From Methylomonas methanica MC09 (lineage in GTDB: Bacteria; Pseudomonadota; Gammaproteobacteria; Methylococcales; Methylomonadaceae), in contig NC_015572.1 in the NCBI RefSeq assembly GCF_000214665.1, positions 3,472,001-3,536,000 on the forward strand: a stretch of DNA of 64,000 nucleotides. The letters are read 5' to 3'. Below are positions 8,818 to 17,631 of the stretch, piece by piece. The notes beneath the pieces were generated by a model. It saw nothing but the letters and a program-made list of their open reading frames with translations, was not told the origin of the DNA and ran no database searches. Positions within the stretch are counted from its first letter, which is position 1, and every line of letters begins with the position of its first letter. The translations under genes and the position numbers were made by a program.

Positions 8818-10782
8818 TTAGTCTGTCACAAACAGCGCGTCTACGAAAGTCTTTGCATCGAAATCCTGCAGATCTTCCTTGGCTTCGCCTACGCCTATAA
8901 AGCGAATCGGAATCCGCAATTGGTTGGCCAAGGCAAAGATCACCCCGCCTTTCGCGGTACCGTCCAGCTTGGTCAAGGCCAAACCGGTCAGTCCCACGGC
9001 CTCGTTAAACAACTTGGCTTGCGATAAGGCATTTTGTCCGGTGCCGGCATCCAGCACCAACAATATCTCGTGCGGCGCTTGGGCATCCAGTTTGGCCATG
9101 ATGCGTTTAATTTTAGACAATTCGTCCATTAAGTTGGATTTGGTGTGCAAGCGGCCGGCGGTGTCGGCAATCAACACATCGACGCCTTTGGCTTTCGCCG
9201 ATTGCAGCGCGTCGAATATTACCGAGGCAGAGTCGGCGCCGGTATGCTGCGCCACCACCTGCACATTATTGCGTTCGCCCCAGGTTTGCAACTGCTCGAC
9301 CGCTGCCGCACGGAAGGTATCGCCGGCCGCCAGCATCACGCTATGGCCTTGTTCCTGCAAGCGGTGCGCCAGTTTACCGATCGAGGTGGTTTTGCCGGCG
9401 CCGTTAACGCCCACCACCAAGATCACATAAGGCCCGTCTTGCTGGGGTATTTGCAAGGGCTGGCTACAGGGTTGCAGCATCTCGAACAGGTTTTGTTTCA
9501 AAGCCTGCGTCAACATTGCCCCGTCTTTCAGCTGGTCTTTTTCCAGGTTTTCTTTTAAATGTTGAATAATCGCCGTGGTGGTTTCAATGCCGATGTCCGC
9601 CATCAATAAATTCGCCTCCACGTCGTCCAGCAAATCGCGGGTAACCGCGTCCTGTCCCGTCAATATACTCAACACCCCGCCAATGCTGCCGCGGGTTTTC
9701 TTTAACTGAGTTTGCAGCCGCAGATAAAGCGATGCCGGCTCGGCGGGTAAGACGGTTTCCAGTGTCTCGGCGGGTATTTCGACCAGCGTCTGGCTTTCCG
9801 CCTGCTCTTCACCCGGCAATGCGTAGCGGCTAAAAAAGTATATGCCCAGCAGAGGCAGCATCAGCAACGCGGCAACAGCGTTGTGCGCCACGGCCAGCGC
9901 CAAAGGCACACCGTGTTTGACCATAAAGATGCCGATGACAATTTGTACCAGCAAGAGTACGCTCAACAATACACCGGAACGGCGGACAGGTTTGGGATAT
10001 TGCTCCGAGGTGGCTGTCAGCATCAGCCACGACAACAGTACAAACGTGATTAAGGCACCCAGTCTATGTAAAGCATGGATAACCACTTTGCCGGCGGCAG
10101 ATAAGTAGCTACTGTCTTGGGCTAAAAAATCAAAGGCGTTGGCATAGCCTGTTTCGGGCAGCCATTGCCCCTGGCAACGGGGAAAGTCGGTACAGGCCAA
10201 GGCCGCGTAATTACTGCTAACCCACCCGCCCAAGGCGATCTGCAGAAATAATACCAACATGCCCAACAAAGCAAACACCGCCGGACCGGACGCGGCAGAA
10301 CGGCGCTGAATATCCGGAGTGCTGCGTAAATACGTCCAACTGATGGCCCAAAAAGTAATTAAGCCCATCAGCAAGTGTAAGGTCACGATCACAGGCATGA
10401 CTTTTAAATGGACGGTCCACATGCCCAGTGCCGCTTGCAGCGCAACCAACAGCAACAACACAAACGCCCAGCCAATCACAGCGGTACGCTGCTGCTTTAA
10501 ACGCCAGGCCAGGGCAAATAAAATCAACACGGCAATAGCCAAACCGCCGGCCAGATAGCGATGGGTCATTTCTTTCCAGGCTTTGGCCGTATCCAACGGG
10601 TTATCCGGATATACGGCTGCCGCGTCGGATTTAAACTGAGCGCTATCGTTAACCACGGCCTGACCGTAACAGCCCGGCCAGTCCGGACAGCCCAATCCGG
10701 CATCCGACAGCCGCACATAAGCGCCCATGACAATGACTATTAACGCCAAAATGGCGCAAAACAAACTCAATTTTCTAAACAT
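8818..10782 (-). CDS. Fusion of heme A synthase (CtaA/COX15) and SRP receptor GTPase FtsY
   Basis: One uninterrupted 654-codon frame encodes two normally separate proteins. Residues 1-320 are a complete CtaA: eight hydrophobic helices, the extracytoplasmic cysteine pairs C32/C38 and C197/C203, and candidate heme histidines H74, H136, H236 or H239, and H300. Residues 321-350 are an acidic linker with seven glutamates. Residues ~355-654 are the FtsY NG domain: G1 GVNGAGKTT at 458-466, DTFRAAA at 488-494, DTAGR at 540-544, TKLDG at 604-608. The linker has no ATG or GTG and no ribosome binding site; one TTG (residue 322) lacks support. The acidic linker resembles a shrunken FtsY A domain, so CtaA would replace it as membrane anchor. 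The gene follows the Sco-like gene by 4 bases and precedes ftsE by 4. Heme A synthase converts heme O to heme A for the adjacent oxidase; FtsY receives ribosome-SRP complexes. Confidence 0.9.
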   Translation of the reverse strand: MFRKLSLFCAILALIVIVMGAYVRLSDAGLGCPDWPGCYGQAVVNDSAQFKSDAAAVYPDNPLDTAKAWKEMTHRYLAGGLAIAVLILFALAWRLKQQRTAVIGWAFVLLLLVALQAALGMWTVHLKVMPVIVTLHLLMGLITFWAISWTYLRSTPDIQRRSAASGPAVFALLGMLVLFLQIALGGWVSSNYAALACTDFPRCQGQWLPETGYANAFDFLAQDSSYLSAAGKVVIHALHRLGALITFVLLSWLMLTATSEQYPKPVRRSGVLLSVLLLVQIVIGIFMVKHGVPLALAVAHNAVAALLMLPLLGIYFFSRYALPGEEQAESQTLVEIPAETLETVLPAEPASLYLRLQTQLKKTRGSIGGVLSILTGQDAVTRDLLDDVEANLLMADIGIETTTAIIQHLKENLEKDQLKDGAMLTQALKQNLFEMLQPCSQPLQIPQQDGPYVILVVGVNGAGKTTSIGKLAHRLQEQGHSVMLAAGDTFRAAAVEQLQTWGERNNVQVVAQHTGADSASVIFDALQSAKAKGVDVLIADTAGRLHTKSNLMDELSKIKRIMAKLDAQAPHEILLVLDAGTGQNALSQAKLFNEAVGLTGLALTKLDGTAKGGVIFALANQLRIPIRFIGVGEAKEDLQDFDAKTFVDALFVTD

Positions 10783-10786
10783 GCTT

Positions 10787-11377
10787 TTAACCGATTTGTG
10801 AAATTCGTAATAACTTGCTTAAGTCATTTCTGACTTTATAGGGATCGTAACCCGGGTCGTATTGCATCATCAGGTTACCCAAGGGATCCATTATCAATAA
10901 GCCGCCGGGCTGCTCGCCGGCGGCTACTTTTTGGAGAGTGGCTTTTAAAGTTGCCGAAGGCAACGCTTTTAACAAGCGGGCATCCTCTTGCCACTGTTTC
11001 GGCAGCGGTTGCTCGGCTTGATTCGAAATCAATGCCAATCTGCGAATCCGCGCGATGTCCTTACCCATCATCAAGGTGATTTGCTGAGTTTTATATAAGC
11101 CTTCCTGACAGGCTTGTTGGCACTCAGCTTGCGACAGCACATTGATCAATATCCAATGCCCTTGCAGCTCTTTGATATTGTCTGCCGAAAAGCTGTCGTA
11201 GCCGGTAAAATCGCTTGCTTCGGTGGTTAACGGCGGGGTAATCAATTCGCCATTGTTAGTACCCAGTTTGACTTTGCCCGGATTATCCGCCAAAAACCAG
11301 GCTATGGCGAAAGGGATTATGGACATGGCAAAGATCACCAAAATGATGATGCGGTTCTTTTTAAGCTGTGTGTTCAC
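10787..11377 (-). CDS. Sco-like thioredoxin-fold cytochrome oxidase assembly protein
   Basis: 196 residues: one N-terminal membrane anchor (about 8-30) and a periplasmic domain with C86-xxx-C90, the copper-binding spacing seen in Sco proteins. It lacks clear similarity to full Sco1 elsewhere and matches the short membrane-anchored proteins commonly found between SURF1 and CtaA genes in Pseudomonas-type cox loci. It overlaps the surf1 gene by 17 bases and is 4 bases from ctaA-ftsY. A role in redox or copper handling for CuA assembly is inferred from motif and place. Confidence 0.75.
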   Translation of the reverse strand: MNTQLKKNRIIILVIFAMSIIPFAIAWFLADNPGKVKLGTNNGELITPPLTTEASDFTGYDSFSADNIKELQGHWILINVLSQAECQQACQEGLYKTQQITLMMGKDIARIRRLALISNQAEQPLPKQWQEDARLLKALPSATLKATLQKVAAGEQPGGLLIMDPLGNLMMQYDPGYDPYKVRNDLSKLLRISQIG

Positions 11378-12107
11378 TACGATTTTTTATACTTATCCAA
11401 ATAAACAGCGCGGTCAACGTCAGCGCCAAACCGAACCATTGTACTGCATAGGCCAAATGCTTTTCAGGCGGGATTGGCACATTGATTTTCCACTCCCTTT
11501 TATAACCCTCGGCCGCCGACGGCTCCAGTTCGATTTGAAAAGCGGCGATTTCATAGCCCAATTTTTGCGACAATACCTTGCTATCCACAACTTGCACGAC
11601 AGACGGCCAGTTTTCGGTCGGTATTTCCGCCCCTTTTAACACCAAGCCAACCGAAGGAAACTGATTGATACGGCCCGCTACTTCTGTGGGTTCTGTCTGC
11701 AGGGTCAGATCAGGCATTTGATTTCTGTCGCCACCCGCCGCCAGCCACCCGCGATTTATCAGGATAGCGGCCTGCTGACCATCCAGCCTAAACGGCGTCA
11801 GTACAAAATAACCGGTTTTGCCGTCGACAATCCGGTTGTCCAACAGAAATTGATGAGCAATATCATAGTGCCCAGCCAGCTTGGCCTTACGATAACGCAG
11901 CGCCGCCATATCATTCATGGTCTGTTGGTTCAAATCAATGACGCCTGAATCAATCGCGGTTTGCTGTTGCAACAGCAGCTGTTTTTTTTGTTCCGCCCGA
12001 CCCAGTTGCCAAACCCCCAGACTGCATAGCAACAGCATCATCAGTGCATAAGCACTCAGCCCCAGCCAGGACATCTGAAAAGTCCGATTTAATAACTTGA
12101 ATTTCAT
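11361..12107 (-). CDS. SURF1-family cytochrome oxidase assembly protein
   Basis: 248 residues with the SURF1 layout: one helix near the N-terminus (about 13-33), a periplasmic domain with NRGWL, and a second helix near the C-terminus (about 215-238). SURF1 proteins help insert heme A into subunit I of aa3 oxidases. The gene heads the run surf1, sco-like, ctaA-ftsY. It is separated from cox3 by a plus-strand DUF2909 gene and a terminator, so it probably has its own promoter upstream of 12107. Confidence 0.88.
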   Translation of the reverse strand: MKFKLLNRTFQMSWLGLSAYALMMLLLCSLGVWQLGRAEQKKQLLLQQQTAIDSGVIDLNQQTMNDMAALRYRKAKLAGHYDIAHQFLLDNRIVDGKTGYFVLTPFRLDGQQAAILINRGWLAAGGDRNQMPDLTLQTEPTEVAGRINQFPSVGLVLKGAEIPTENWPSVVQVVDSKVLSQKLGYEIAAFQIELEPSAAEGYKREWKINVPIPPEKHLAYAVQWFGLALTLTALFIWISIKNRSEHTA

Positions 12108-12194
12108 AATGTCCTTTTCAACCGCCTTAAAATGATTGGCAAGATGGCTTTATTCATCCAGAATGAACTATTCCGATGATTTTACGTATTTGCC

Positions 12195-12461
12195 ATGACC
12201 ATAAAAACTATTGCCGTTGTTATTTTTATTGCCATTCTCGCAAGCCTGGGCTCGGCTTTATTCCACTTGGTTAAGCGCGGCGATGAAGAACACTCCCGCA
12301 AAACTGCAAAGGCTTTAACCTACCGAATCGGCCTGTCATTGATTTTGTTTGTTTTGTTATTCGTGGCGTTTGCCACCGGCTTATTCCAACCCAGTGGCAT
12401 CGGTGCCAGGATTCAACAAGCCCACGAGCTTAACAGTAACCAGCCAGCTGCGAACCCCTAA
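12195..12461 (+). CDS. DUF2909 twin-transmembrane protein
   Basis: 88-residue membrane protein with two helices (about 4-24 and 48-68) separated by a charged loop with HLVKRG, the mark of the DUF2909 family. Members are found in cox gene clusters between cox3 and surf1, as here, and are presumed to act in oxidase biogenesis; no biochemical role is known to me. It is the only plus-strand gene inside this otherwise minus-strand locus, and it ends at a bidirectional terminator. Confidence 0.8.
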   Translation: MTIKTIAVVIFIAILASLGSALFHLVKRGDEEHSRKTAKALTYRIGLSLILFVLLFVAFATGLFQPSGIGARIQQAHELNSNQPAANP

Positions 12462-12470
12462 ATTTCTCGC

Positions 12471-12506
12471 AAAAAAAAAGCGCGCTCCGGCTGGAACGCG
12501 CTTTTT
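12471..12506. terminator. Bidirectional rho-independent terminator
   Basis: A run of A, the stem AAAGCGCG, a GC-rich loop, the matching CGCGCTTT and a run of T. It lies between the converging DUF2909 and cox3 genes and can stop transcription from both sides. Confidence 0.85.
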
Positions 12507-12520
12507 CAGCTTTTTTGCCG

Positions 12521-13396
12521 TTACATGATGTAGACGAAGATAAACAGACCCAGCCAAACCACGTCAACGAAATGCCAATACCAAGCTGCGGCTTCGAAAG
12601 CGAAGTGGTTTTCCGGGGTGAAGTGGCCTTTCCAACTTCTGAATAATACGACTGACAGGATAATAGCACCCACGCAAACGTGGAAGCCGTGAAAACCGGT
12701 CAGCATAAAGAAAGTCGAGCCGTAGATGCCTGAACCCAGAGTCAAACCCATTTCGTGATAGGCTTCGTAATATTCGGTCGCTTGGAAAGCGACGAACAAA
12801 AAGCCCAAGCCGACTGTCGCCAAAAGGCCTTTAATCAACTGGTCGCGGTTTTTAGCTAATAAACCGTGATGTGCCCACGTGCAGGTTACACCGCTGGACA
12901 ACAGCAACAAGGTATTGATAAATGGCAAGCCGAATGCGCCCATGGGTTCGAATTCACCGCCCACATTACCGGGGCCGTTGGTCGGCCATACCGCTTCAAA
13001 GGCCGGCCACAATACATCGTGAGTGGATCGGCCGGGGCCGCTCAGCATGCCGCCTTCGCCCAGATGCGGTATGGAAATATTGCGTGCATACCACAATGCG
13101 CCGAAGAACACGGCGAAAAACATCACTTCTGAAAAAATAAACCACATCATGCCCATGCGGTAGGAAATACCGACACCGTGGTTATACATGCCTGATTCGC
13201 TTTCGGTTGATTGCAGTGCAAACCACAAGCCCAGCATGACCAAAAAGGCCACAAACCCGGTCAGCATCATGCCGGAACCGATAGCCGAACCGTTTAAATG
13301 ATTGGCAAACCCAGCCAGCATCAGCATCAAGCCAGCAGTAGCCAGTACAGGCCAGACCGCCTTATGCGGGATGTAATAAGCGCCGTTTGTAGACAT
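12521..13396 (-). CDS. ctaE: Cytochrome c oxidase subunit III
   Basis: 291 residues with seven hydrophobic helices and subunit III hallmarks such as YNHGVGISYRMGM near the second helix and GFHGFHVCVGAI, followed by WYWHFVDVVWL at the C-terminus. It belongs to the aa3-type oxidase encoded with ctaC and ctaD. It follows the ctaG-type gene by 14 bases and ends at the terminator at 12471-12506. Confidence 0.95.
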   Translation of the reverse strand: MSTNGAYYIPHKAVWPVLATAGLMLMLAGFANHLNGSAIGSGMMLTGFVAFLVMLGLWFALQSTESESGMYNHGVGISYRMGMMWFIFSEVMFFAVFFGALWYARNISIPHLGEGGMLSGPGRSTHDVLWPAFEAVWPTNGPGNVGGEFEPMGAFGLPFINTLLLLSSGVTCTWAHHGLLAKNRDQLIKGLLATVGLGFLFVAFQATEYYEAYHEMGLTLGSGIYGSTFFMLTGFHGFHVCVGAIILSVVLFRSWKGHFTPENHFAFEAAAWYWHFVDVVWLGLFIFVYIM

Positions 13397-13410
13397 AACC
13401 TTCCCCTCTA

Positions 13411-13953
13411 TTAATTTTCAGTGTTATTGGTTCGATCAAAAAAAGTGTATGACAATGTAATGGTTTTATAACGTTCGGGGAGCTTGGGATTCACCACAAA
13501 CCGCACCGGCATGATTTTTTCCTCATTCGCTTCGAACGTTTGCAATTCAAAACAAAAACACTGTACTTTTTTAAAAAATTCTTCGGCAAGTCCCGGCGTT
13601 ATGCTGGGAATGGCCTGGACTTTGATTTGCCGCGGTAAATTGTTCTTGGCATAAAAGTTCACCGTGTAATATTGCCCGGGATGTACCTTCATGCTGTGTG
13701 TTTCCACCCGAAAATCCAGCGGGGTTGACTCGTTCACCGAGGTGATAAACTCAACGTTCACCTCTCTGTTCTCGTCAACCGCAAACGCTTGATCGGCCTC
13801 GACCGACTCGGTCAATTTAGCGTTCTGCCCGGTGATATTGCAAAGCACATCGTATATGGGCACTAAAGCATAACCAAAGCCGAACATCAGCAGCGCCACA
13901 ATCACCAGTTTTTTTGCCAGCTTTGTGTTCTTCTGCTGCAACTCATCGCTCAT
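13411..13953 (-). CDS. ctaG: Cytochrome c oxidase assembly protein CtaG (Cox11)
   Basis: 180-residue copper chaperone for CuB of the oxidase. One N-terminal helix (about 13-33) is followed by a periplasmic immunoglobulin-like domain that carries the Cox11 motif CFCFELQT with its paired cysteines. The start ATG overlaps the stop of a 32-codon membrane peptide gene upstream (ATGA), showing translational coupling. Confidence 0.93.
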   Translation of the reverse strand: MSDELQQKNTKLAKKLVIVALLMFGFGYALVPIYDVLCNITGQNAKLTESVEADQAFAVDENREVNVEFITSVNESTPLDFRVETHSMKVHPGQYYTVNFYAKNNLPRQIKVQAIPSITPGLAEEFFKKVQCFCFELQTFEANEEKIMPVRFVVNPKLPERYKTITLSYTFFDRTNNTEN

Positions 13954-14048
13954 TGCGACATCGCCTTCATCACAGACATTACGTAAATCGTTAACGCTAC
14001 CGCAATCAAAATTACAGCCGTCAGGAGATTTTTTTTCTTGGTATCCAT
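13950..14048 (-). CDS. Cytochrome oxidase small assembly protein (32 residues)
   Basis: A 32-codon reading frame starts ATG at 14048, gives MDTKKKNLLTAVILIAV and continues as one membrane helix with a short charged start. Its TGA overlaps the ATG of ctaG. Short single-helix peptides at exactly this place, between cox1 and ctaG, are annotated as cytochrome oxidase small assembly proteins in beta- and gammaproteobacteria. Size, hydrophobicity and the four-base overlap support a real gene. Confidence 0.65.
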   Translation of the reverse strand: MDTKKKNLLTAVILIAVALTIYVMSVMKAMSQ

Positions 14049-14060
14049 TTATTCAGTTAT

Positions 14061-14081
14061 CCCCGCCTTTAGCGGGCGGGG
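14061..14081. repeat. GC-rich hairpin between cox1 and the small assembly gene
   Basis: CCCCGCC and GGCGGGG form a 7-base perfect stem with a 7-base loop in the short gap downstream of ctaD. No T-run follows on the minus strand, so it may stabilise the upstream cox1 mRNA or attenuate rather than terminate. Confidence 0.5.
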
Positions 14082-14107
14082 ATGCTGCCTCTATTTATTG
14101 TCCAACC

Positions 14108-15724
14108 TTAAAAATGCTCGGTTGGTATGCTTTCAGGTGGCGTTGTAAAGGTATGGTACGGCGCGGGTGAAGGCACGGTCCATTCAAGACTGTGTTTGCT
14201 CGCATCTTCCCATACCTCGTCCGTGGCTTTTATACCGGTACCGCCTCTAATGGTATCGATAACGATGTACACAAACAGCAACTGGCTGAAGCCGTAAATG
14301 AAGGCACCGATACTGGAAACCATGTTCCAATCCGCAAACTGAATCGCATAATCCGGAATACGGCGAGGCATGCCCGCTAAACCCAGGAAATGCTGAGGGA
14401 AGAACAGGATGTTGACCGAAATCGCCGACAACCAGAAATGCAACTGACCGATTTTTTCGTTGTACATATTACCGGTCCATTTAGGCAACCAGTAATAGCC
14501 CGCCGCCATCAAAATAAAGATGGAAGCCGGCACCAAGGTGTAATGAAAATGGGCCACGATGAAATAGGTATCGTGATATTGAAAATCGCTCGGCGCAACG
14601 GACATCATCAAACCGGTGAAACCGCCCATGGTAAACAACACCACGAAAGCGATGGAAAACAGCATAGGGGTTTCAAAGGTCATGGAGCCCTTCCACATGG
14701 TGGCGGTCCAGTTAAATACTTTTACCCCGGTCGGAATCGCGATCAGCATGGTGGCGTACATAAAATACAACTCGCCGGCAACCGGTAAGCCCACGGTGAA
14801 CATGTGGTGAGCCCAAACGATGAATGACAGGAAAGCAATCGCGCCGGTCGCATATACCATGGAGGCATAACCGAACAAAGGCTTACGGGCAAATACCGGA
14901 ATAATGGTAGATGCGACACCAAAGGTGGGCAGAATCATGACATACACTTCAGGGTGACCGAAGAACCAGAAAATATGTTGGTACAACACCGGATCACCGC
15001 CGCCGGCCGCATCAAAGAAACTGGTGTCGAAAAAACGGTCGGTCAGCAACATGGTTACCGCGCCGGCGAAAACCGGCATGATGGCGATCAACAAAAACGC
15101 AGTGATCAACCAAGTCCAGACGAACAGCGGCATTTTCATCAGCGTCATGCCGGGAGCACGCATGTTGAAAATAGTGGCAATCACGTTAATGGCGCCCATG
15201 ATGGACGAAATACCCAGCATGTGAACCGAGAAAATCGCAAACGGGAAGGCTTTTCCGGTTTGCAACACCAACGGCGGATACAGGGTCCAGCCGGCGGCAG
15301 GCGCGCCGCCTTCCATGAACAAAGTGCTAGCCAGCAACAACACGCCGGCGACTAACATCCAGAAGCTCATGTTGTTCATACGCGGCAAAGCCATATCCGG
15401 CGCACCGATCATCATCGGAATCATCCAGTTGGCCAAACCCACGAAAGCCGGCATCACCGCCCCGAACACCATGACCAGCGCATGCATGGTAGTCATGGAG
15501 TTGAAGAAGTTGGGATCGACAAATTGCAAACCCGGCTCGAACAATTCGGAACGAATGATCAAAGCCATGGTGCCGCCCACAAAGAACATAATCAGCGCGA
15601 ACACCAAATACAAGGTGCCGATATCTTTGTGGTTAGTGGTAATTATCCATCTTAAAATACCCTTCTCAGGGCCGTGATCGTGATGATCGTGATGATCATC
15701 ATGTTCAGCTACGACAGCAGACAT
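14108..15724 (-). CDS. ctaD: Cytochrome c oxidase subunit I (aa3 type)
   Basis: 538 residues with twelve helices. Visible hallmarks are the [10 protein letters not shown] helix with its heme-binding histidine, [14 protein letters not shown] with the CuB histidine-tyrosine pair, WAHHMFTVG, and HFHYTL with the heme a/a3 ligands. The N-terminus is unusually histidine- and aspartate-rich ([11 protein letters not shown] at about 8-18), possibly metal-binding. It follows ctaC and precedes the assembly genes, a normal cox order. Confidence 0.96.
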   Translation of the reverse strand: MSAVVAEHDDHHDHHDHGPEKGILRWIITTNHKDIGTLYLVFALIMFFVGGTMALIIRSELFEPGLQFVDPNFFNSMTTMHALVMVFGAVMPAFVGLANWMIPMMIGAPDMALPRMNNMSFWMLVAGVLLLASTLFMEGGAPAAGWTLYPPLVLQTGKAFPFAIFSVHMLGISSIMGAINVIATIFNMRAPGMTLMKMPLFVWTWLITAFLLIAIMPVFAGAVTMLLTDRFFDTSFFDAAGGGDPVLYQHIFWFFGHPEVYVMILPTFGVASTIIPVFARKPLFGYASMVYATGAIAFLSFIVWAHHMFTVGLPVAGELYFMYATMLIAIPTGVKVFNWTATMWKGSMTFETPMLFSIAFVVLFTMGGFTGLMMSVAPSDFQYHDTYFIVAHFHYTLVPASIFILMAAGYYWLPKWTGNMYNEKIGQLHFWLSAISVNILFFPQHFLGLAGMPRRIPDYAIQFADWNMVSSIGAFIYGFSQLLFVYIVIDTIRGGTGIKATDEVWEDASKHSLEWTVPSPAPYHTFTTPPESIPTEHF

Positions 15725-15778
15725 ACTTAATACCTCAATAAATATTGAAAAATGAGTTGGATAAGGAAACCCTTGGGT

Positions 15779-16909
15779 TTACTCATCATCGTCCCATTTA
15801 GGCGTGATTTTATCAGGTTGAATTTCATCACCCACGTTATTACCTAATTCCGGAGCGTTTCTGATATAGGTAATCAGCTGCGCCAATTCGTCATCCGGCA
15901 ATTTGCGGAAAGAAGGCATTTTGCTGGTACCGGCTTGAATGAAACCGATCAGCTGATCCATGTTGCCGGTAACCTTGGCACTACCACTCAAGGCGGGGAA
16001 CCAACCGTCTATGCCTTTACCGTCGATCTGATGACAGGCCACACAATTTTTCAAATAAACCGATTCACCTTTCGCCATCAATACCGAGCGACTTTGATCG
16101 CTTAAATCAGGCGCTTGGTTTTGTTTTTCCAGGGTTTCCTTAACCCAGGCATCGTAACGGTCCTGTTCCATCGCTATAACGACAATCGGCATAAAGCCAT
16201 GGTCACGACCGCATAATTCGGTACATTGACCGCGATAAGTGCCCGGATTCTCGACATAAGTCCAGGCTTCGTTAATGAAACCGGGATTGGCGTCTTTTTT
16301 CCAGCCCAAATCAGGTACCCACCAGGAGTGAATAACGTCGGCGGCGGTAAACAGAAAGCGGATTTTCTTTTTGGTCGGAATGACCAGAGGCTTGTCGACA
16401 TTCAACAAATAGTTGGCAACTGTACGCGGATCGCCGTCTTTAAGGCGGTGGACTTTCTCGCTGGCTTCGTCCAAATGACTTTCAAAGTGAACGCCGCTAT
16501 CCAGGTACTCATAATCCCAATACCATTGCTTGCCCGTGACCTTGATGCTCATATCGGACTCTTGCACCTTGTCCAGATCCATCACGGCTTTGGTGGCCGG
16601 AATGGCCATACCCACCAGAATCAGAGTCGGAATAATGGTCCAAACAATCTCCACAGTGGTGTTCTCGTGGAACGAGGCCGCTTGATGCCCTTTGGATTTA
16701 CGATGATGAAAAATCGAGTAGAACATGGTGCCAAATACACCAATACCGATAAACACGCAGATCCACAGGATGAGCATATGCAAATCATATACTTCATGAC
16801 TGAGTTGCGTCACCCCTTGTACCAGGTTAAGAGTGTAGTCCGCATGCGCGGTTCCGAGACCCAAGGCCATCAAAACCAAACACGCGAGCAATTGCTTTGT
16901 TTTCTTCAC
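15779..16909 (-). CDS. ctaC: Cytochrome c oxidase subunit II with C-terminal cytochrome c domain
   Basis: 376 residues: signal peptide, two membrane helices, a cupredoxin domain with the CuA motif CTELCGRDHGFMP, and a C-terminal class I cytochrome c domain with CVACH and a distal methionine (KMPSF). This is the caa3-like form of subunit II in which electrons can enter through the fused cytochrome. It is the first gene of the oxidase operon; the untranslated region before it begins near 16910. Confidence 0.95.
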   Translation of the reverse strand: MKKTKQLLACLVLMALGLGTAHADYTLNLVQGVTQLSHEVYDLHMLILWICVFIGIGVFGTMFYSIFHHRKSKGHQAASFHENTTVEIVWTIIPTLILVGMAIPATKAVMDLDKVQESDMSIKVTGKQWYWDYEYLDSGVHFESHLDEASEKVHRLKDGDPRTVANYLLNVDKPLVIPTKKKIRFLFTAADVIHSWWVPDLGWKKDANPGFINEAWTYVENPGTYRGQCTELCGRDHGFMPIVVIAMEQDRYDAWVKETLEKQNQAPDLSDQSRSVLMAKGESVYLKNCVACHQIDGKGIDGWFPALSGSAKVTGNMDQLIGFIQAGTSKMPSFRKLPDDELAQLITYIRNAPELGNNVGDEIQPDKITPKWDDDE

Positions 16910-17087
16910 GGAGCAGCCTCCTCGATTGTAGTTATAAACTTGTATGCGTATATCTTATTGTAATTTTGGCCTGCAATCAGACAGACAACTGTTCCTTTTA
17001 CCGATATTTATCACGAATTAACCGGTTAATTTTAACCTATGACTCTCAGCTTAACCAGAAGAGCTTTTCCCGATACGTCAAATAACA

Positions 17088-17125
17088 TAAAAAAGGCCCG
17101 CGAATATGCCTATTCGCGGGCCTTT
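17088..17125 (-). terminator. Rho-independent terminator after bacteriohemerythrin
   Basis: The stem AAAGGCCCGCGAATA with its complement TATTCGCGGGCCTTT, followed on the minus strand by a T-run. It separates the bacteriohemerythrin transcript from the oxidase operon and could also work on the plus strand. Confidence 0.88.
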
Positions 17126-17148
17126 ATTTCTTAAAACTAAACTATTTA

Positions 17149-17544
17149 TTACTGTAATGCCGACGAATAAGCCTTATCAAATGTAGGGATATGACTATCC
17201 AGCCAGCCTTTAACCATCTGACCGACTTCATCGGTCACATCCGCTTCGCCGGCATGAAACTTCTTTTGTAAATCCGCGCAAATACCCACCAGGGCATCGT
17301 GTTCGGCTTTATGGCGTTCGTAACCACCGAAACCTTTAGCTACCATTTCCTTCTCTTCGTGAGCAAAATGATCAACCACATAGGCAATCAATGCATCCAA
17401 TGAAGCACCAATAACATCGCGCCCCGCGCCACCGGTTGCATCGTCGTATAATTTGTTTAACAAACCGAACAGGGTTTGATGTTCTTGATCAGCAAATCCG
17501 ACATTAGTGCCGTATTGTTCCGCAGTCCAAGTAATTAACGCCAT
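17149..17544 (-). CDS. Bacteriohemerythrin
   Basis: 131-residue O2-binding di-iron protein. All expected ligands are present: H22, H59, E63 (HFxxEE), H78, H82, H118 and D123. The single-domain type resembles McHr of Methylococcus, proposed to carry O2 to the particulate methane monooxygenase in the intracytoplasmic membranes. GGAGG precedes the ATG. A perfect FNR/Anr-type palindrome upstream at 17611-17624 suggests induction when oxygen falls. It stands alone between terminator 17088-17125 and the bio operon. Confidence 0.95.
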   Translation of the reverse strand: MALITWTAEQYGTNVGFADQEHQTLFGLLNKLYDDATGGAGRDVIGASLDALIAYVVDHFAHEEKEMVAKGFGGYERHKAEHDALVGICADLQKKFHAGEADVTDEVGQMVKGWLDSHIPTFDKAYSSALQ

Positions 17545-17582
17545 AGCTTACCTCCAAAGTTCTTTTCTATAATGGAGGTCTC

Positions 17583-17588
17583 ATTGTC
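17583..17588 (-). promoter_or_regulatory. Possible -10 element of the bacteriohemerythrin promoter
   Basis: GACAAT on the minus strand lies where a -10 box should be if the FNR box is centred at -41.5. That would put the transcription start near 17576, about 30 bases before the ATG. It matches the TATAAT consensus at four of six positions. Confidence 0.45.
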
Positions 17589-17610
17589 AGTAGTTCACTA
17601 CCTATAAATA

Positions 17611-17624
17611 TTGATTTACATCAA
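17611..17624. promoter_or_regulatory. FNR/Anr binding site
   Basis: TTGATTTACATCAA is a perfect TTGAT-N4-ATCAA palindrome. It lies in the 87-base gap between the bacteriohemerythrin start and the end of bioD, in class II position relative to a plausible -10 box. It predicts activation of bacteriohemerythrin under low oxygen. Confidence 0.75.
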
Positions 17625-17631
17625 TAAACTT

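Noticed and set aside
9721..9860. Separate ftsY gene starting in the linker of the fusion
   Set aside because: No ATG or GTG with a ribosome binding site is present between the last CtaA helix and the FtsY N domain; only a poor TTG exists.
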